Assembly: GCA_964036155.1 (NCBI GenBank)
Contig: OZ038422.1
Coordinates: forward strand, 29,287,201-29,351,200
DNA: 64,000 nt
Reading direction: 5' to 3'
From: Diploscapter coronatus
Taxonomy: Eukaryota; Nematoda; Chromadorea; Rhabditida; Rhabditidae
Part shown: positions 1 to 13,158 of the stretch, one piece after another
How the letters are laid out: each line of letters starts with the position of its first letter
How positions within the stretch are numbered: position 1 is the first letter of the stretch
Position numbers and translations under genes: made by a program
Notes under the pieces: model-generated
What the model was told of the DNA's origin: nothing
Databases searched by the model: none
The model's input: the letters and a program-made list of their open reading frames with translations, nothing else

Positions 1-1087
1 TTTTAGAAAATACTTGTATAGACCGTATTAATTAGTACCTAGATAATCCAGTTTTAAGGGATATCCATTTAGAGAACAAATTGCGTAGAGCTCTTTTTTG
101 CAAACCATTTTTGAGTATATTATACCCTGAGAAAGTACCATATTTGGTAGGACACTCAATCTAATAGGATTATCTGTTCTATCATGCGCAACCAGAAGAT
201 AGGCTATCTAATATTTTCAGCTTTTTTTTTTTAATATGATACCAAAATATGGTTAGGTCATGGGAAGACGCATTTAGATTTGGTCAAATTGCGGTAATTA
301 TTGCATAATTCATGAGGAAGTATGAGCGGGTAATTGTTCGGAATAAATGTTGGATCATTTTACTCGAATAAAAACAGTATCAAATTTTGTTGGGGAAAAG
401 GCTCACTTCCTAATTTTTGCAATCTATTCTACAAAAGCAAGAATATTTGTTTATAAATTTACAACCAATTTGGAATAAACGATCGTGTTCTTTATATTCT
501 GTCGATTCTCATGATTTTTTCTGCAACATACAAAAATCCCTGTCCAGGAAAAAGTAGGTTATATAAATTTCGCCTGCCAAAAGCGTTCCCAAAAGGACCC
601 CCTAATTAGCGCGCCCTCTATCCACTCTACCACTCGCTATGTCGGCATTCTAATAAAATAGTCTGTTTGCTGAAAATCAAGAGATCGCTCTATTTTGAGA
701 GACAAAAAGATACAGAAAATTATAGAAAGTATACGCGTTGCGCCACATGGTTAAAGAGGCAAATAATAACAATCTAAAATGTGGCAGAGTTCCTATACCT
801 AGCTGTTAGAAATTCGAATAGAGGAAAAGACGCAGAGGCTAATTGACATTCTAGAATTACGCATTCGTCTTACAAGTACGCTTTGTCAAAATGCAAGAGA
901 GTAAAATTACCCCAGAGTCAAGAGTAGACTTGTTTTGAGTTTTTACCTATAAGGAAAAGTCATTTCAGACATAGCTTGAAAAAGTTGAGATTATAGGTTT
1001 CAAGAAATTTCGTATTCTGCTGCATAAATGTTTATTTATCAATAAGTGTCCACGATCGAAGTTTATCAAATTTTCAAAGCAACTAAC
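1..1087. other. Downstream intron of rig-4, no exon found
   Basis: The last visible rig-4 exon ends at a clear donor (minus-strand CAAAAG then GTTAG). No further Ig-coding frame or acceptor with matching phase is visible between here and the left edge, so this is most likely intron. A tRNA-like box (minus strand, TGGTAGAGTGGATAG) occurs near 612-632 but cannot be folded into a tRNA. Confidence 0.5.
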
Positions 1088-4000
1088 CTTTTGCCCATTG
1101 AAGTACCACGTGAAAATCGCCGGCGATGACTTCTTTTTCATGGAGCATCTCAAGTCGATAGCCGAGTGGATCGGACGTCGGACTTCGGTCGGAAGCGGTC
1201 TCAAAATCGGTGGAGCTAAATTTTTTCCTGTCAGAATTAGTTTTTTTTTTTCGAGAGATTTACCTATGAAATTGATCGTGGAAAATTTTTGCTCGAAGAT
1301 TCTACCAGATGTAGCTTCAATACGGCATTCTAACTTGTGTTCTCCCTAAAATTAAAAAAAAATTAAAAATAGGGAAAGAAAAATCTTACCTTCGTAAAAG
1401 ACGCTGGATTTGTCATGACAAGCCTTCGATTGTTGTGAAGCATACTGACTCCGACCTCAGAGCTACTCAGAATTTTCCCATCCAAAAGCCAAGAAATATG
1501 GACGTTCTTTCTAAATGTTATAAAATCAGGGTTTTTTCTGGAATTTTAATTTTACCCAGTATTCGGAACGCAATCGAAGTGTTCCTTCTTTCCTAGGGTT
1601 GAAGCTAGAATCGTTTGATCCGGCGTAAAATAAACGATAGAAATCGCCATTTCGGACATTTGGGGTCGATTTCTAAACTTTTTGAGGTTGAAATTTGAAC
1701 TGTTACTAGCAAGGTGACATTATACTTGGTCTATCAAAATTTTTGAAACCTAAAATTTAAGAGAAACACACCAAAAACTTACAAATCGCCAACATCCTTG
1801 ATCGAATATTCCTGCGATACGATGTCCGTGAAACTCTCGGAAGAGGCGATAACTCGATAGTTTCCAAAGTCGTTTCGGGTTATTCCCACGATGACAAGGT
1901 CTCCTGTTGAGGTGACGAAATGGGTGTTGTTGGTGTAGACCTAAAATTTCACCATTTCTATAGGCTACCTTAAAATTTAAGGTGGACTTCATGGACTATT
2001 TTCTTTATACCTTTTGAAAATGGAATTTATAATTTAGAGAGGCTTATAATTACTAGCTAGACTTATAGTTTAGGATGAACTTTTATTTTGTTTTTGAAAC
2101 GGTATTGATTATTTTTCAATCTTTACTTCATCCCTCCATTTTCCTTATGAAGAGTTATTGACGTGACTTTTTCGCACGACAATCAACGAAGAAAAACCCC
2201 TCGAGGCAAAAAGCGCGAGATTTACCGTTCTCTTCAATCCTCTCAAATCTCTCGATATCTCTTCAAAATGACCATCACTCGATAGATCTCGAGTGCGGGA
2301 AAATAGTATGAAAAATCAAGAGAACCAGAAATCCGAAGAGCGTTATCCCAATAGGCAAAGATGCTCTGTTTACTCTTTTTCGTCGTCTGGTATTCTCTCG
2401 TTTTCTAATACTATTTCTTTCTTTCTGTCTCTGGTCTGAGAATAGTATTTTTGACCGTTCCTGCCAGCAAGCTTGCCAAAACAATGTTAGGTAAAAGGAA
2501 CCTATGCTAGAGACACTCGATAGGCCCGACACGTGTATAATAGGCTAGAAACACGATAGTCAAGTGGGATAGAATAACGTGAAAAATTCATGGTCGAACG
2601 GTTGAATGGCCGAGATTGGCAGTTTCTTTTTGGGTAGTACCCTTATAAAATTTCAAAATATATTTCAAACAGTTCAATAGGCTTTCAGAAAATACATTTT
2701 CAATTTTCCCCTATGTCTATGTTCAAAATATAAAACAAAAAACTGTACGGTGTTTGATACTGTAGTCCTAAGAAATTCCCATGCTAATATGTCACTTTTT
2801 TCGAGTTCTAATAATATTTACACTGGGTGCTATTTATCTTCTCACTCAGAATATAATGCGTGCATATTTTCCCTGTAGATCATCACTCAATGGGGTCGAG
2901 TTTTGCGTGCCGCCCTTTGGGCAGAATTAGAGTGGGATATCAACGGTGAGATATGAGGGGGGATTAAGATCGGGCATGAGATTGAGAGAAAGCATATCTT
3001 TTGACCTGAAGAGAGTAGGAAATTATTATAGACCATGGAATAATTTATAGTGATAGATTGATAAAAAAAAACATCTGGAAAATATACAATAATGAATATA
3101 TTTTGTTTGGCGAGGTTAAAATTTTTAAACATATGCATTTTTCATTGCTAATGATAAGAGATGCATGATTGATCATAAATCGGTTAAGTTTTATACTTGA
3201 ATGAAAATGTTGAAGCCTATGCAATTTTGTGGTTTTTGGTTGCTAAACTACTAGTCCTTGCCAACTATCAAAATTCAATAAAGTTTCTATTGGCTTGAAA
3301 TTTTTAAATCTATCAAATTTTTCCTCATTTTCATAATTTTCGCGGTTCTTTATAAATAGCCCATTGGATTGTTTTGATCATCCAGCCATACCATCGATGG
3401 TTTATTTATCGAGCCTCCAAGACAGCGTCAGAGAATTAGAAAATAGAGAAATAGTATGAGAAATTGAGAAAAAGAATCAGAAATGGGAAATAGTATGGAA
3501 AAAGACGCAGAGCGCGCAACTTCTAAGCTAATCAACAAACAATCGCCAAAGGATGTGAGCATTGTAAGCGAACCGACCGAAAAACGAGGTCAATTGGAGA
3601 AATAGCGAATATCCTTGGAGGTAGAAAAGAAAACAGAAAATCGGTCAAAATGGCGTGTAAAAGAGATTAGTTTCTGGAGCTGATTTTTAAAATGCGATTT
3701 CTAACTCTCGGAAAATTGGGATCAAAATTTATCCTGGATCTTCGAGAGATCGATTTTTTGTGTATTTATTTTTGGTTACCCAACCTTTGAAAGGCCCTCT
3801 TTTAGAGGTATTCTCTATTCAAGAATTTTCTATTCTTGGTCCTCCTATTGTTTCCCTGAATTACTAAAGTAGTCCCAAAAATCTCCATAAAAAGAGGAAT
3901 TCTTTGAGACTCTGTACTCGAGTGACCCCTCCTTTTATATTCATTTCCTTTTTTAGTTCCCTCTTCCACGGAAAACAATAACCGTTCCTCTCGTAAACCA

Positions 4001-7000
4001 AAACGTAAATCCCAAGGACGTGGACGGGGCTTTGAGACAAGTTCAAGATGAGCAGAAGTAGACTAATTTAGCGAGAGAACTTTGAACTGCCCCGGAAATT
4101 AGCTAGTTGTTCAGAAGAAAAGTTCACGGATTAGGCGTTGTTCAGAATTATAAGATCTATCAGATGATTCAAGGATTGCCATTGATATGCAAAAAAATTG
4201 CGATTCAAAATTTGAAGGACAAGAGATCAAAGCGGATAAATTTTGTAAATTCTACCTGAGCGTCATCCTTGTACCAGGCGAAATTGACGTCGAGTTTTGA
4301 GCTGGCTATGAGTCGAGGTCGCTTCAGAATCACTGACAGTCCTAGGGAGGTTGACACGTCGTAGTTCAGGGTCGGATCCGTAGCGTCAAAATCATCCATA
4401 TCTAAATTTTTTTTCCATTTTATAGGTAACTTGAACGTTCTCATCTGATATAATGAAAACGGGCTACAAATGACTAATTTTAGCTTTAAATTTCCATAAG
4501 TGAACCTTTCTCTAAATTATTGCAAATCATATTCAATTGGTTAGGGAATTTTGAGATTTAGTCATTTTACATTTTTGTTGCTTATGATTTTCCTTATTTT
4601 TCCCAAACGACGCACGAATGTAGGTTATATAAGTATAGACCTACATATACCGGTTCGTTAGACTTGGGTTTAGACATTAGGTAATCGAAGTCAGGTATTT
4701 TCTTCTGCAACGCGCTCTTATAATGACCAGTTACGCATTAGTGCTTTCACTAATTACATGGATACTTTCAGCAGATTTTTGGAAGGCTTATGAAACCAAC
4801 ACATCAGAAATGAACCGAGTTCCGAACTTAGAGAATTTTTGACTCATTGTCAGAACTTAGAATTCTAAACTCGGAATTTTTAGTTTGAGATTTTAAAGTA
4901 GGTGAAATTTTATCTGCGGATTTTCAAAATCCATATTCCACTAACCCAGATCCCCACAATTTTCTATTGTTTTAAAATTCAAATTCCCCTTTCTGGGCCT
5001 GCATTATACGACAGACATAGGAGAAAAACCTTGAAACTGGCTAAAAGAGGGCTGTAAAAGGAGAGGGGCAAAGACGCAGTCATTTATCTAGCAAAGATCG
5101 GACTATAGGGTTATACCATGAAAGGAATTCAAAAACGAAAAGGTAAATGACCCGAAAGATGGGTAATTTATCGATTTTTGGATGTAGAATATGGAAAAAT
5201 TTACCGGGAAAAGATGCTTTTCAAAATTGCGTTTTAAAGAATAATCTTATTTTAAATTTGGTTGGTATTGTAATAACTTTAGTTTGTTGATTTTGCGTAT
5301 TGTCTTTGATGATGTGTGAGATTTGTCAGATTGTCGTCGGATTTTCGGTACATAATTTATGTTTCTGGAAGATGGTCTAATCTAGGTGAGCGAAAGTGAG
5401 AATCAGAAAAATGATAAAGAGTTCGACCTAAAGAGAACGCCAATTAGTGAGAGAGAAAAAGAATAAGAAAAAGCTAGAGAGAACGCTAATGTAAGACGGA
5501 GAAAAGAGAATGGTGATGCAATAATGCGAACTTTCTTTTGCATAAAGTGCAGGTCAAATGTACGCCGTGAATGACTCTTTGACATCGCTCGAAAATGTCA
5601 ACAGAAAACGTGTAAAACGCGTGTTCGCCAATCACAAATATAGGCGTAAACGCAATTCAAACAGAATGTTGCATCAGAACCTTCGACCAAAGTGACCATA
5701 TTTGGAACGCCAAGTGGTTATCGAATATGGTTCGGTATTTGAAGATTAAAATTTTGACTAAAATGGATGATTGAGATCTTTTTTTTTTTATAATTTGTAA
5801 GCATAATTATCGATCTATGCTAACAATAATTTCATATGCTTGACGATTGTTTTATAAGATTCGTTGAAATATGTCGAGTTTGTTGGGGTAAGAAGCCGTC
5901 AGAACGGTGACTAAATAGTTGAAAAACAAAGCTTTTTGATAGATTGGTGAAGATAAACGGAAATGCTCAACAGTGATTTCACATTTGGCTGATTTCCCTA
6001 TGATTTTGGTCAAAATATATCTGTCCAATTCTTTATGATTTCGTCGTATGTTGCATTCGCTTTATCCTTTCTCAAGTGCTCGTCGTTTTTAGGTGAGATC
6101 TAGCGGAAATCCCTTTCTTAGAGATAGAGCTAAGGAAATAGTATGGGTTAGACACGCAGAGATAGGTGACTCTCCTTTGTGCATATTGTTTGTTTGGCTA
6201 GATATCGACTGTCAGCAAGGCAAGCTTTGTATGGTTTCTCTCCCCCGTGCTATGTCGTTCCCACCTTCTTCTCCAACTCTCTTCTACACCCTTTGATACC
6301 TATACCGGCTGTCCCTAGTTGGCTTGCTCCAATTACGATCCTTTTCGAATAAAATCGATAATATACCTGAAGGCGTTCTGTTTCTTGCACTCTCTAAAAT
6401 CTCACGGTATTTCGGCGATTTGCCTTTAATGGAGCCTAAGGACGACCGGAATAAGGGGGAGAGAAAGGAAACGAGAGAGTGAGAGTTAATGAGAGGGGAA
6501 AAGAAGGGAAGAAATGGAAAGAAAGAAAGGAAAAGAAGGATTTAAACAACAAGCCTTCCCCTGTTCACGAAGTCGAAGCTACTTTCATCCACAACTTAAA
6601 AGCTTTCGACTTTCCATGAGAGGCAGTGAAATAGCTAGGCGGAATGAAAAGCGATAAAGATGCAGAATTCAAGACGCAAACTGAGAAGACAATACCGTCT
6701 AGAACAGGCAATTTCGATTGTTGGCGAAATTCTCCTTTCTTTCTCTGACTTTACGGAAAAAACGGATAATTTAGCTTATAAAAGAGAAGATTTAGACAGA
6801 ATTACCCAGGAACTGGGATATTTTTAGAAATAGACGCAAAAAATCAAGACTTTCGACTTCTTTGCTTGGACGGTCTATTGATTGGGTTGGGATTTTGAAG
6901 AAAAATGAATTAGTTTCGCAGTTTTGAGGCTAAAGATAGAATAGAATTTGGATAGTAATTTTTGGCGTGATCATAAGTAACTGTTTGAGATGAGATTAAA

Positions 7001-8224
7001 AATTTCAAGACTAGGTGAATAATCAAGCGAAATCTCCACTATTAGACCTGATTTCACTCAATGGATACAAATCACAACTTTTTACGCTCTTAGGTATATG
7101 AAATGATCTATTTGGGTCATCGTCTATGTCATGTCAGCAGATTAGGAATGATCAAATCGCTTAACTCCAGTAAATATTTAAGCCTGACTTAAATTTTGCA
7201 AGGTCTGTAAAAAAGAAACTCACAGTGGACATTGATCCTCGTGACATGCGTGGTGGCGCCGAAGTCGTTTGCGGCCAAACATCGGAAGTCAGTCGAGTCG
7301 TTCCTTGACGCGATGAACGAGAGCTCGTCCAGGGGAGAAGTCCGTCCGACAGGGGAAATCCACGCAACACGATCGGCGTTCGGCGATGAGCACCTGCAAA
7401 TATGGGGGGCTTGTCAAGGATTGAACACCTAGGGGAGGCCAAGGAGTAGAAATCGGAGTCGAGACGACTTTTAATGGTTTAATTTATGATGGCGGGCGAT
7501 TTTAGGTATAATTTTGAGATTAGATAAATTTTTTGAAACACTTTGTTGGTCATGGATATTGATTGGCCTCGGAGATTTGATAAGTTGCAGAATAACTTGT
7601 AAGAAAATTGAATTTTTAGTCATTTTGAAGAGCTAATACGAAGCTCGCATTGACGATTTTTCCAAACGACTGTCACTTTTTTGCTTGAAACAGATCTCAA
7701 GCAGATCAAGCTTCTATTTTTCTTCGAATAAAAAATCAATAGCCCTTTTGAAACAAAGGGAATTATGACCATGATGGTCACTTTTTCTCGAAATCTCAAT
7801 GACTCATAGAGAAATCGATTTTGGGGAATCTCATTAAAAATAAAAATATTCCGCAGAAAATAAATAATATTCAGCTATCTAATAGATTTTAGGGCCTTGA
7901 AAAATCGCATTTCCTATCCTTAACCGAAAATGATGTGAGGAAAACATGTATGCCAATTTTTTAAAACTCTACGAACTTACTAGATGGTTTTTTTTTTTAA
8001 ATAAAAGTTCGAAGAAAAACTTACTTTAGCGATATGGTTTGACCTTCGAAGACGTCGATCGCTTTGGGCGGTAGATCATCTTTTCCGAACTCAGGCGGTT
8101 TTCCTCGTAGAACCTGTTGACCAGCGACTAGAGTTACCAGAAATGGTAACAGGAATAAAAAAATAGTGCCATTTGGTAACTCAAATGGTAACCACTCGTG
8201 GTGGCCCTTGCGTTTGAGACGCAT
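1088..8224 (-). CDS. rig-4: Sidekick/RIG-4 immunoglobulin-superfamily adhesion protein, 5' part (partial)
   Basis: Sidekick proteins are single-pass neuronal homophilic adhesion molecules built from Ig and fibronectin-III repeats. Eight exons join in frame: 8224-8025, 7393-7224, 4401-4256, 1940-1783, 1672-1556, 1510-1390, 1345-1264 and 1215-1088 (374 codons), and the model continues beyond the left edge. Residues 1-36 are a signal peptide with a long basic N-region and a core IFLFLLPFLVTLVAG. Ig1 has C68, W78 and C105. The sequence after it, HYMDDFDATDP, matches the YMxNFxxTD linker of vertebrate SDK proteins. Ig2 lacks both cysteines (strand F reads GNYRVIASS), as in vertebrate SDK. The next linker, IKDVGDLNRPQMSE, resembles the SDK RDVG segment; Ig3 has its cysteines in EHFDCVPNT and KLECRIEA; Ig4 begins PPILRPLPTEVRRP and is cut by the window edge. 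Start chosen as the ATG giving the signal peptide. Introns of 2.3 and 2.8 kb hold no other exons I could find. Orthology to C. elegans rig-4 is inferred from domain order and linkers. Confidence 0.87.
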
Positions 8225-10009
8225 TGAATATTGCTGAATCGATGAAAATCGCTGCTATGTTTTCGAGTGATATTGGTAGTGGTCGTTATGAAGAATCATG
8301 AGGATAGTGGTTACTCCTAAAATCAAAGAAAACTTGTCCGAAATTCTCGTTGGAAAGTGGGAATAGAATTAGACAAAGTGGAAAAATCTTTCATCTAATG
8401 TTGAAAGATGTAAACTTGAAACAAAGTAAAATATTTTAAAGGTAGAGCATTTTAAGAAGAATCTAGTTGCTTGATAAAGGGTAAGAATATAAAACTGATT
8501 TAAGAATTGTTTTCAACTTTTAGGATCTAATGATAAATTCAGCCAAATTAAACCGGTCTAAATATTTGTTTAAATTTGAAAAGGAAGTGATATTTTTAAT
8601 CAATGACATCAAAGTCGAATTTTTGAAAAGGAGCACCATGGCTAATGTTTGTAGTGAACTCATAAAGAGTTCTATAAAAGGCGATAAGATAACGTATAGG
8701 AAATAGTTTGAGAAATGAAGAGGCTTAAGAATGGAGAAATTAGGAAATAGTATGGAAAGTTAGGGACCTAAAGATAGCAAAACGTGCAAGATATGGTGGC
8801 GAATTAGCGCTAGAGTGTTAATGCAAAAATATCACAAAATGAGTAAACTTGGGATCTAATAATAGGTGTGATTTTGGGAAATTTACATTGGAAAACATGA
8901 AACCCTTCGATTTTCAACCGATCTAAAAGCATGCAGGAAAAATTAGATCAAAGCATTTTATCCAAGAAGAAAATGGCGTAGTTATCGAAAGTTTCTGCTT
9001 TCAAGGAAAAGATCGAAAATTATTAAATGAACTCAGCTGAAGTGTATAATAAGTGTACCTACATATGGGAAAGTAAAGGTAAAAGGTAAAGGAAGTGAGG
9101 GATCGTTAGATATAGAGAGGGCAAGAGATTTAGAGAGATCCTCCCTTTCTCTCTATTTGAAAGATAGTGGCCACTGCGCCAAGGACGAAGGAAAATAGAG
9201 AGGGAGAGGGAAAAGAAGAAGAGAGAAAACAGAAGAGAGAGGGCGGGGCTTGAGGGAGGAGAATTATGAAAAGAGATACATACAGAGACGTCGAAAATCT
9301 ACTTTTACTCTAGAACCTAAAACCATTCTGATGACTGTATGAACACTAAACATTAAAATGGGAGTTCATGGACTTGTAGATAATTTAGGTGGACTTCTAT
9401 TATGGGTTAGATGGTATCTAACCTGAATGCGCATAGGTTTCAAGACCTAAAATAGAAGATCACAGCTTTTAAATTTAGGATGGGCTTCTATCATGTCTGA
9501 ATGAATCTAACTTCCTTGGAAGGATATTTTTACCAAAACCTAATCTAACTGTATGGACTCGATAAAGTATTTTTAAAACATAAGACTCTAAACTTGATAA
9601 TTTTCCAACTTAGAGGGACTTCTAATATAAGTTTGATGATATCTATGATTTCCTTAGAGAGTAGCCTTGATATTGGGGTGTGAAAATTCGAGATAATGAT
9701 ATGTAGAGCGGTGACAGGAAAGGTCATACCTATCAAACGACAATGAAAAAGTAACAATTTGTCCATCAACTGATAAGATGAGATAATTCACTCTCAAAAT
9801 ATGGTAGAAATAATTTAATTCGAAAAGAATAGTATACATTTTTGAAAAATTATCTTGCATTGTACTAGAAGACTCCTTTCAGTTAAAATTATCCCTCATC
9901 ACTTCTAGATGTCTTCGAGAGTTGGCTGTATCATTTGCATTCAAATTAGATTATTACTTCATTTTATTGAAAATTTCTATATGAAATCTGAGATTATTAT
10001 AATCAAGCT
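8225..10009. other. Intergenic: 5' flank of rig-4 and 3' flank of the Hsp70-Kelch gene
   Basis: No coding exon is supported. It contains two copies of the dispersed GAAATAGT(A/T)TG motif near 8700 and 8743, and a purine-rich tract with many GAGAGA/GGGA runs at about 9060-9260. The rig-4 promoter must lie in the part nearest 8225, but no TATA-like or other core element stands out. Confidence 0.5.
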
Positions 10010-13000
10010 CTATTTTATGTTAATTTCTCCGACTTCACGCCATTTATTCGTTTGTGGATTGTATTCCTCGATTAAATTGCAAAAATTTTCGGTAGAATCT
10101 TTTTGAAGTCTAAGTTAACAAATGTTTCGTTAAAGATATGCAAAATCTCAACTCACCCTCCGATTGCATACAATTTCCCGCTAGTGACAATGAGCGAATG
10201 ATCCCTTCTTGCATAACTCATATAAGCGGCTTGAGAAATTCGATTGTCAAATGGAGCTAAAGGGTCTAAACACAGACAGGATTGTAATTCTTTACCCCTA
10301 AATATATAATGATAGATTATTTATCATACAAAATTAACGACTTCCATCCTCCAATTATGTAAATTTTTCTATTTAACGACGCAAGTCCAAAAGAATATCG
10401 TTTTTTTATAATCTCTCCTAACGATATCCATTCCTGTTCATCGTCCGATAACCGGTATATCATAATACTATTATGCCATCCATCAAAAACTGAATATCCA
10501 TAATTACAATAATGAATATGCTATAATGTGACCGTATAAAATTCCATCACATATTATTGTTTGAGCACGACTAATTGAACGAGGAAATATAGGCCCTGTT
10601 TGCCATTTTCCATCTATTAAAACCTGAATAAATTATTTCATGGACTTTCATTCGATCTTCTTACATCAACTCGATTTGTATATTCAGCTGATTTAGGATC
10701 CTCTCCACCCAAATAATACACTTTATCTTTGAAATAAACAACTGATGCATCTTCACGCCATTCAGGAAGATCTGGACCTGTAAAATTATTTGAATCGATC
10801 ATTCATGAACTTGTTGAGCAGGCCTCTTGAAAGTTGTAGAGTATTAAAGTCAAAAATTTCAAATGACTTTTCAAATCCATTTTTTCTAATTCCAAAAATC
10901 TAAAATATGAGAAATTATTCAAAATAACGAACATAAGAATTTACTTTATCTTTTATAGTTGCTACTTGATATGGCAGATACGAACTGTGAAATTTTGCAA
11001 TCTCTTCTACTGAGCAGGTAAATGAATTGAACAAGCATATCCTTCCTTCATCTTCAACATTATTTGAATATAAATCTAAATTATAATAAATTATTGAGTT
11101 TTTATTCCGTTGAATTTATTCTTATTTCTTACAGTAAAACAAAATTTTATGCGAATTATTGAATGAATTGTCTCCAACAATTTGCAAATCATTGATATTT
11201 TGGGCTAATTCATTCATTGTGTTATTAATCAATGGCATTTGCTTTTCCTTCTAAAATATTGTTTAAATATTCGCAGTATAATAATTTCTACTTCAATAGC
11301 ATCAGCCAAAATAGCTGCCCCAAATACGACGGCTTCATCGGGGTGGATATTGGATTTTAATTTCTCTTGTCCAAATTTCACTTCCAAAATAGACTTTATG
11401 GCGGGAATCCTTGTTGATCCACCGACAAGTATCTGAATAAATCATTTAAGAGAAATAATTTCGATCAGAATGGAAGAGTTTTCGTGATTATTTACTACGT
11501 AATCGATATCATCTGTCCTAAGTTTAGCCATTCTAAGCGTATCATCAATTAGCCTGGATGTTCTTGTGTAAAGTTCCTCGCATAATTCATTAAATTTGAT
11601 CTTCGTTAATGGCACATTTAAATCCAAATGGCCACCTATATCGATGTCTAACTGAATTTTATAATTCGCTACTTCGATTATTTTTTAATAATACTAACAT
11701 GAATATTATAAGAAGAAGTATTGAAAGAGAGCGCTTCTTTTGCCGATCGGCACTTGGTCCTTAGCTGTTTAACCAAACGTTTATTTCCAAAAATATCATT
11801 ATTCGATAATTCCATATATTCTTTTAATACATAGTTCATAATTATTCCATCGAAATCCTGGCCACCTATTAAAATGAAAATTCAAGCATATTATGAGAAG
11901 AATACTAAATGTAGCCTTACCTAAATGCTTATCCCCATAAACTGCTTTGATAGCGAGTTTTCCGTCTTCAATTTCGCAAATGTTAATATCAAGTGTACCT
12001 GAAATTTCATTGATACAACTGTTCGGTTGTTCGTTTTCAAATGATGATTATGCACCTACCTCCGCCAAAGTCGAATATCATTATCTTTGAATTCTCTAAC
12101 TTCTTATCTTCATTGTACGCGATCGCAGCGGCTGTAGGCTCTTTAACTAGCATCTTTAACTCAAGCTCAGCCATTTGAACAGCTCTTTTCGTAGCCTCTA
12201 TTTGAGCTGCTTGAAAGAAAGCCGGAATCGCGACAACAGCCCCTGTTATTGGTTTTCCCGTGTAAGTCTAAGAAATAAATGTTAAATTGCTAAATGGACA
12301 TTATTTAAATATCGAACTTCTGCAATTAATTTAAGTTGTCGTAGAATATCAGATGACACTTCTTCCGGCAAAATAAATCGCTCTTCCTTAGTGTCTTTAT
12401 TCAGGACATAGCCTACTGATTCCTAAAATATTATTTCGTTACAATGAAAAATGAATGCAGCACATTTTTTGTATCCAAATCGAATGTCCATAGTAAGCGA
12501 TTCTCGGCAATCGGCAAATCATACATAAACTCCCAACCGAGAAGTCTTTTTGAATCTACAAAATCAATCAAAAATAAGGTAACACTTTGGATATTATTGA
12601 GTCCGAAATCAAGGAGATCGAAAAATGAGGAGGGAAAGAATGACTTTAGGCCAGTTTCCCCTTTTCGAATGCTATCTTACTTTTTAACACAAAATAAGGT
12701 GGTTAAAGGACGAAATGATTTCTCGTAAATGACGGTGATTTTCTGTCAAATTATTGAGTGTCTCTCATATTTTCGATCGAAACACGGAGTTTCTTGACAA
12801 AAATCACTCCGTCAATTGCAAGAAAGCATTCCGTCGCTCCGTCAAATACTAGCTGTCAAAAATAGCCGTGCACCAATTTTCGCCTCCCGGAATACGGACA
12901 AAAGAATACAAACCGTATAAAACTCGTGAAAGATCTGGATAGTTGAGTGCAGCATTACCAACTAATATTTCCTTATCCCCATATGACACAATCGATGGTG

Positions 13001-13158
13001 TAAAATTTCCTCCTGAGCATAAATTACAATGGAAGGAATAGATCGGGAGATTTCATAATTGATTTACCTTCTTCATTGAAAATGAGTCTAGGCTTTCCAT
13101 TTTCAATGATCGCAACGCACGAATATGTCGTACCCAGGTCGATGCCGATATAGACCAT
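10010..13158 (-). CDS. Chimeric Hsp70 ATPase domain fused to Kelch repeats
   Basis: Seventeen exons give 683 aa: 13158-13068, 13012-12914, 12555-12464, 12422-12318, 12267-12060, 11998-11921, 11865-11699, 11651-11499, 11432-11292, 11250-11133, 11075-10945, 10899-10824, 10777-10665, 10623-10533, 10489-10342, 10297-10157 and 10109-10010. Residues 1-378 are a full Hsp70 nucleotide-binding domain: phosphate-1 [29 protein letters not shown], phosphate-2 IFDFGGGTLDI, adenosine motif [12 protein letters not shown] and [15 protein letters not shown]. The linker and peptide-binding domain are absent. Residues about 379-683 form some five Kelch blades ([39 protein letters not shown]). The lysine needed for ATP hydrolysis in Hsc70 (K71, in AAKNQ) is Leu53 (AALNY). 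Other catalytic positions (D7, E172, D195, T200, D202) are kept. Most introns are very short (33-60 nt) and exons are AT-rich, unlike the GC-rich exons of rig-4 and the PKC gene. Exon 12 needs a GC-AG intron. Probably cytosolic, no signal peptide; an ATP-gated Kelch adaptor is only inference. Confidence 0.82.

Noticed and set aside
600..660. tRNA gene on the minus strand
   Set aside because: Only an A-box-like string is present; no anticodon arm, B-box or acceptor stem.
11134..11432. Separate Hsp70 and Kelch genes, with a stop after the NBD and an ATG at 11237
   Set aside because: Reading through without splicing gives a short junk tail, whereas the 41-nt intron 11291-11251 has good borders, matches the other introns of the gene in size and keeps phase; kept only as the alternative.
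12444..12728. 94-aa plus-strand open frame
   Set aside because: Opposes Hsp70 exon 3 and extends into its intron.
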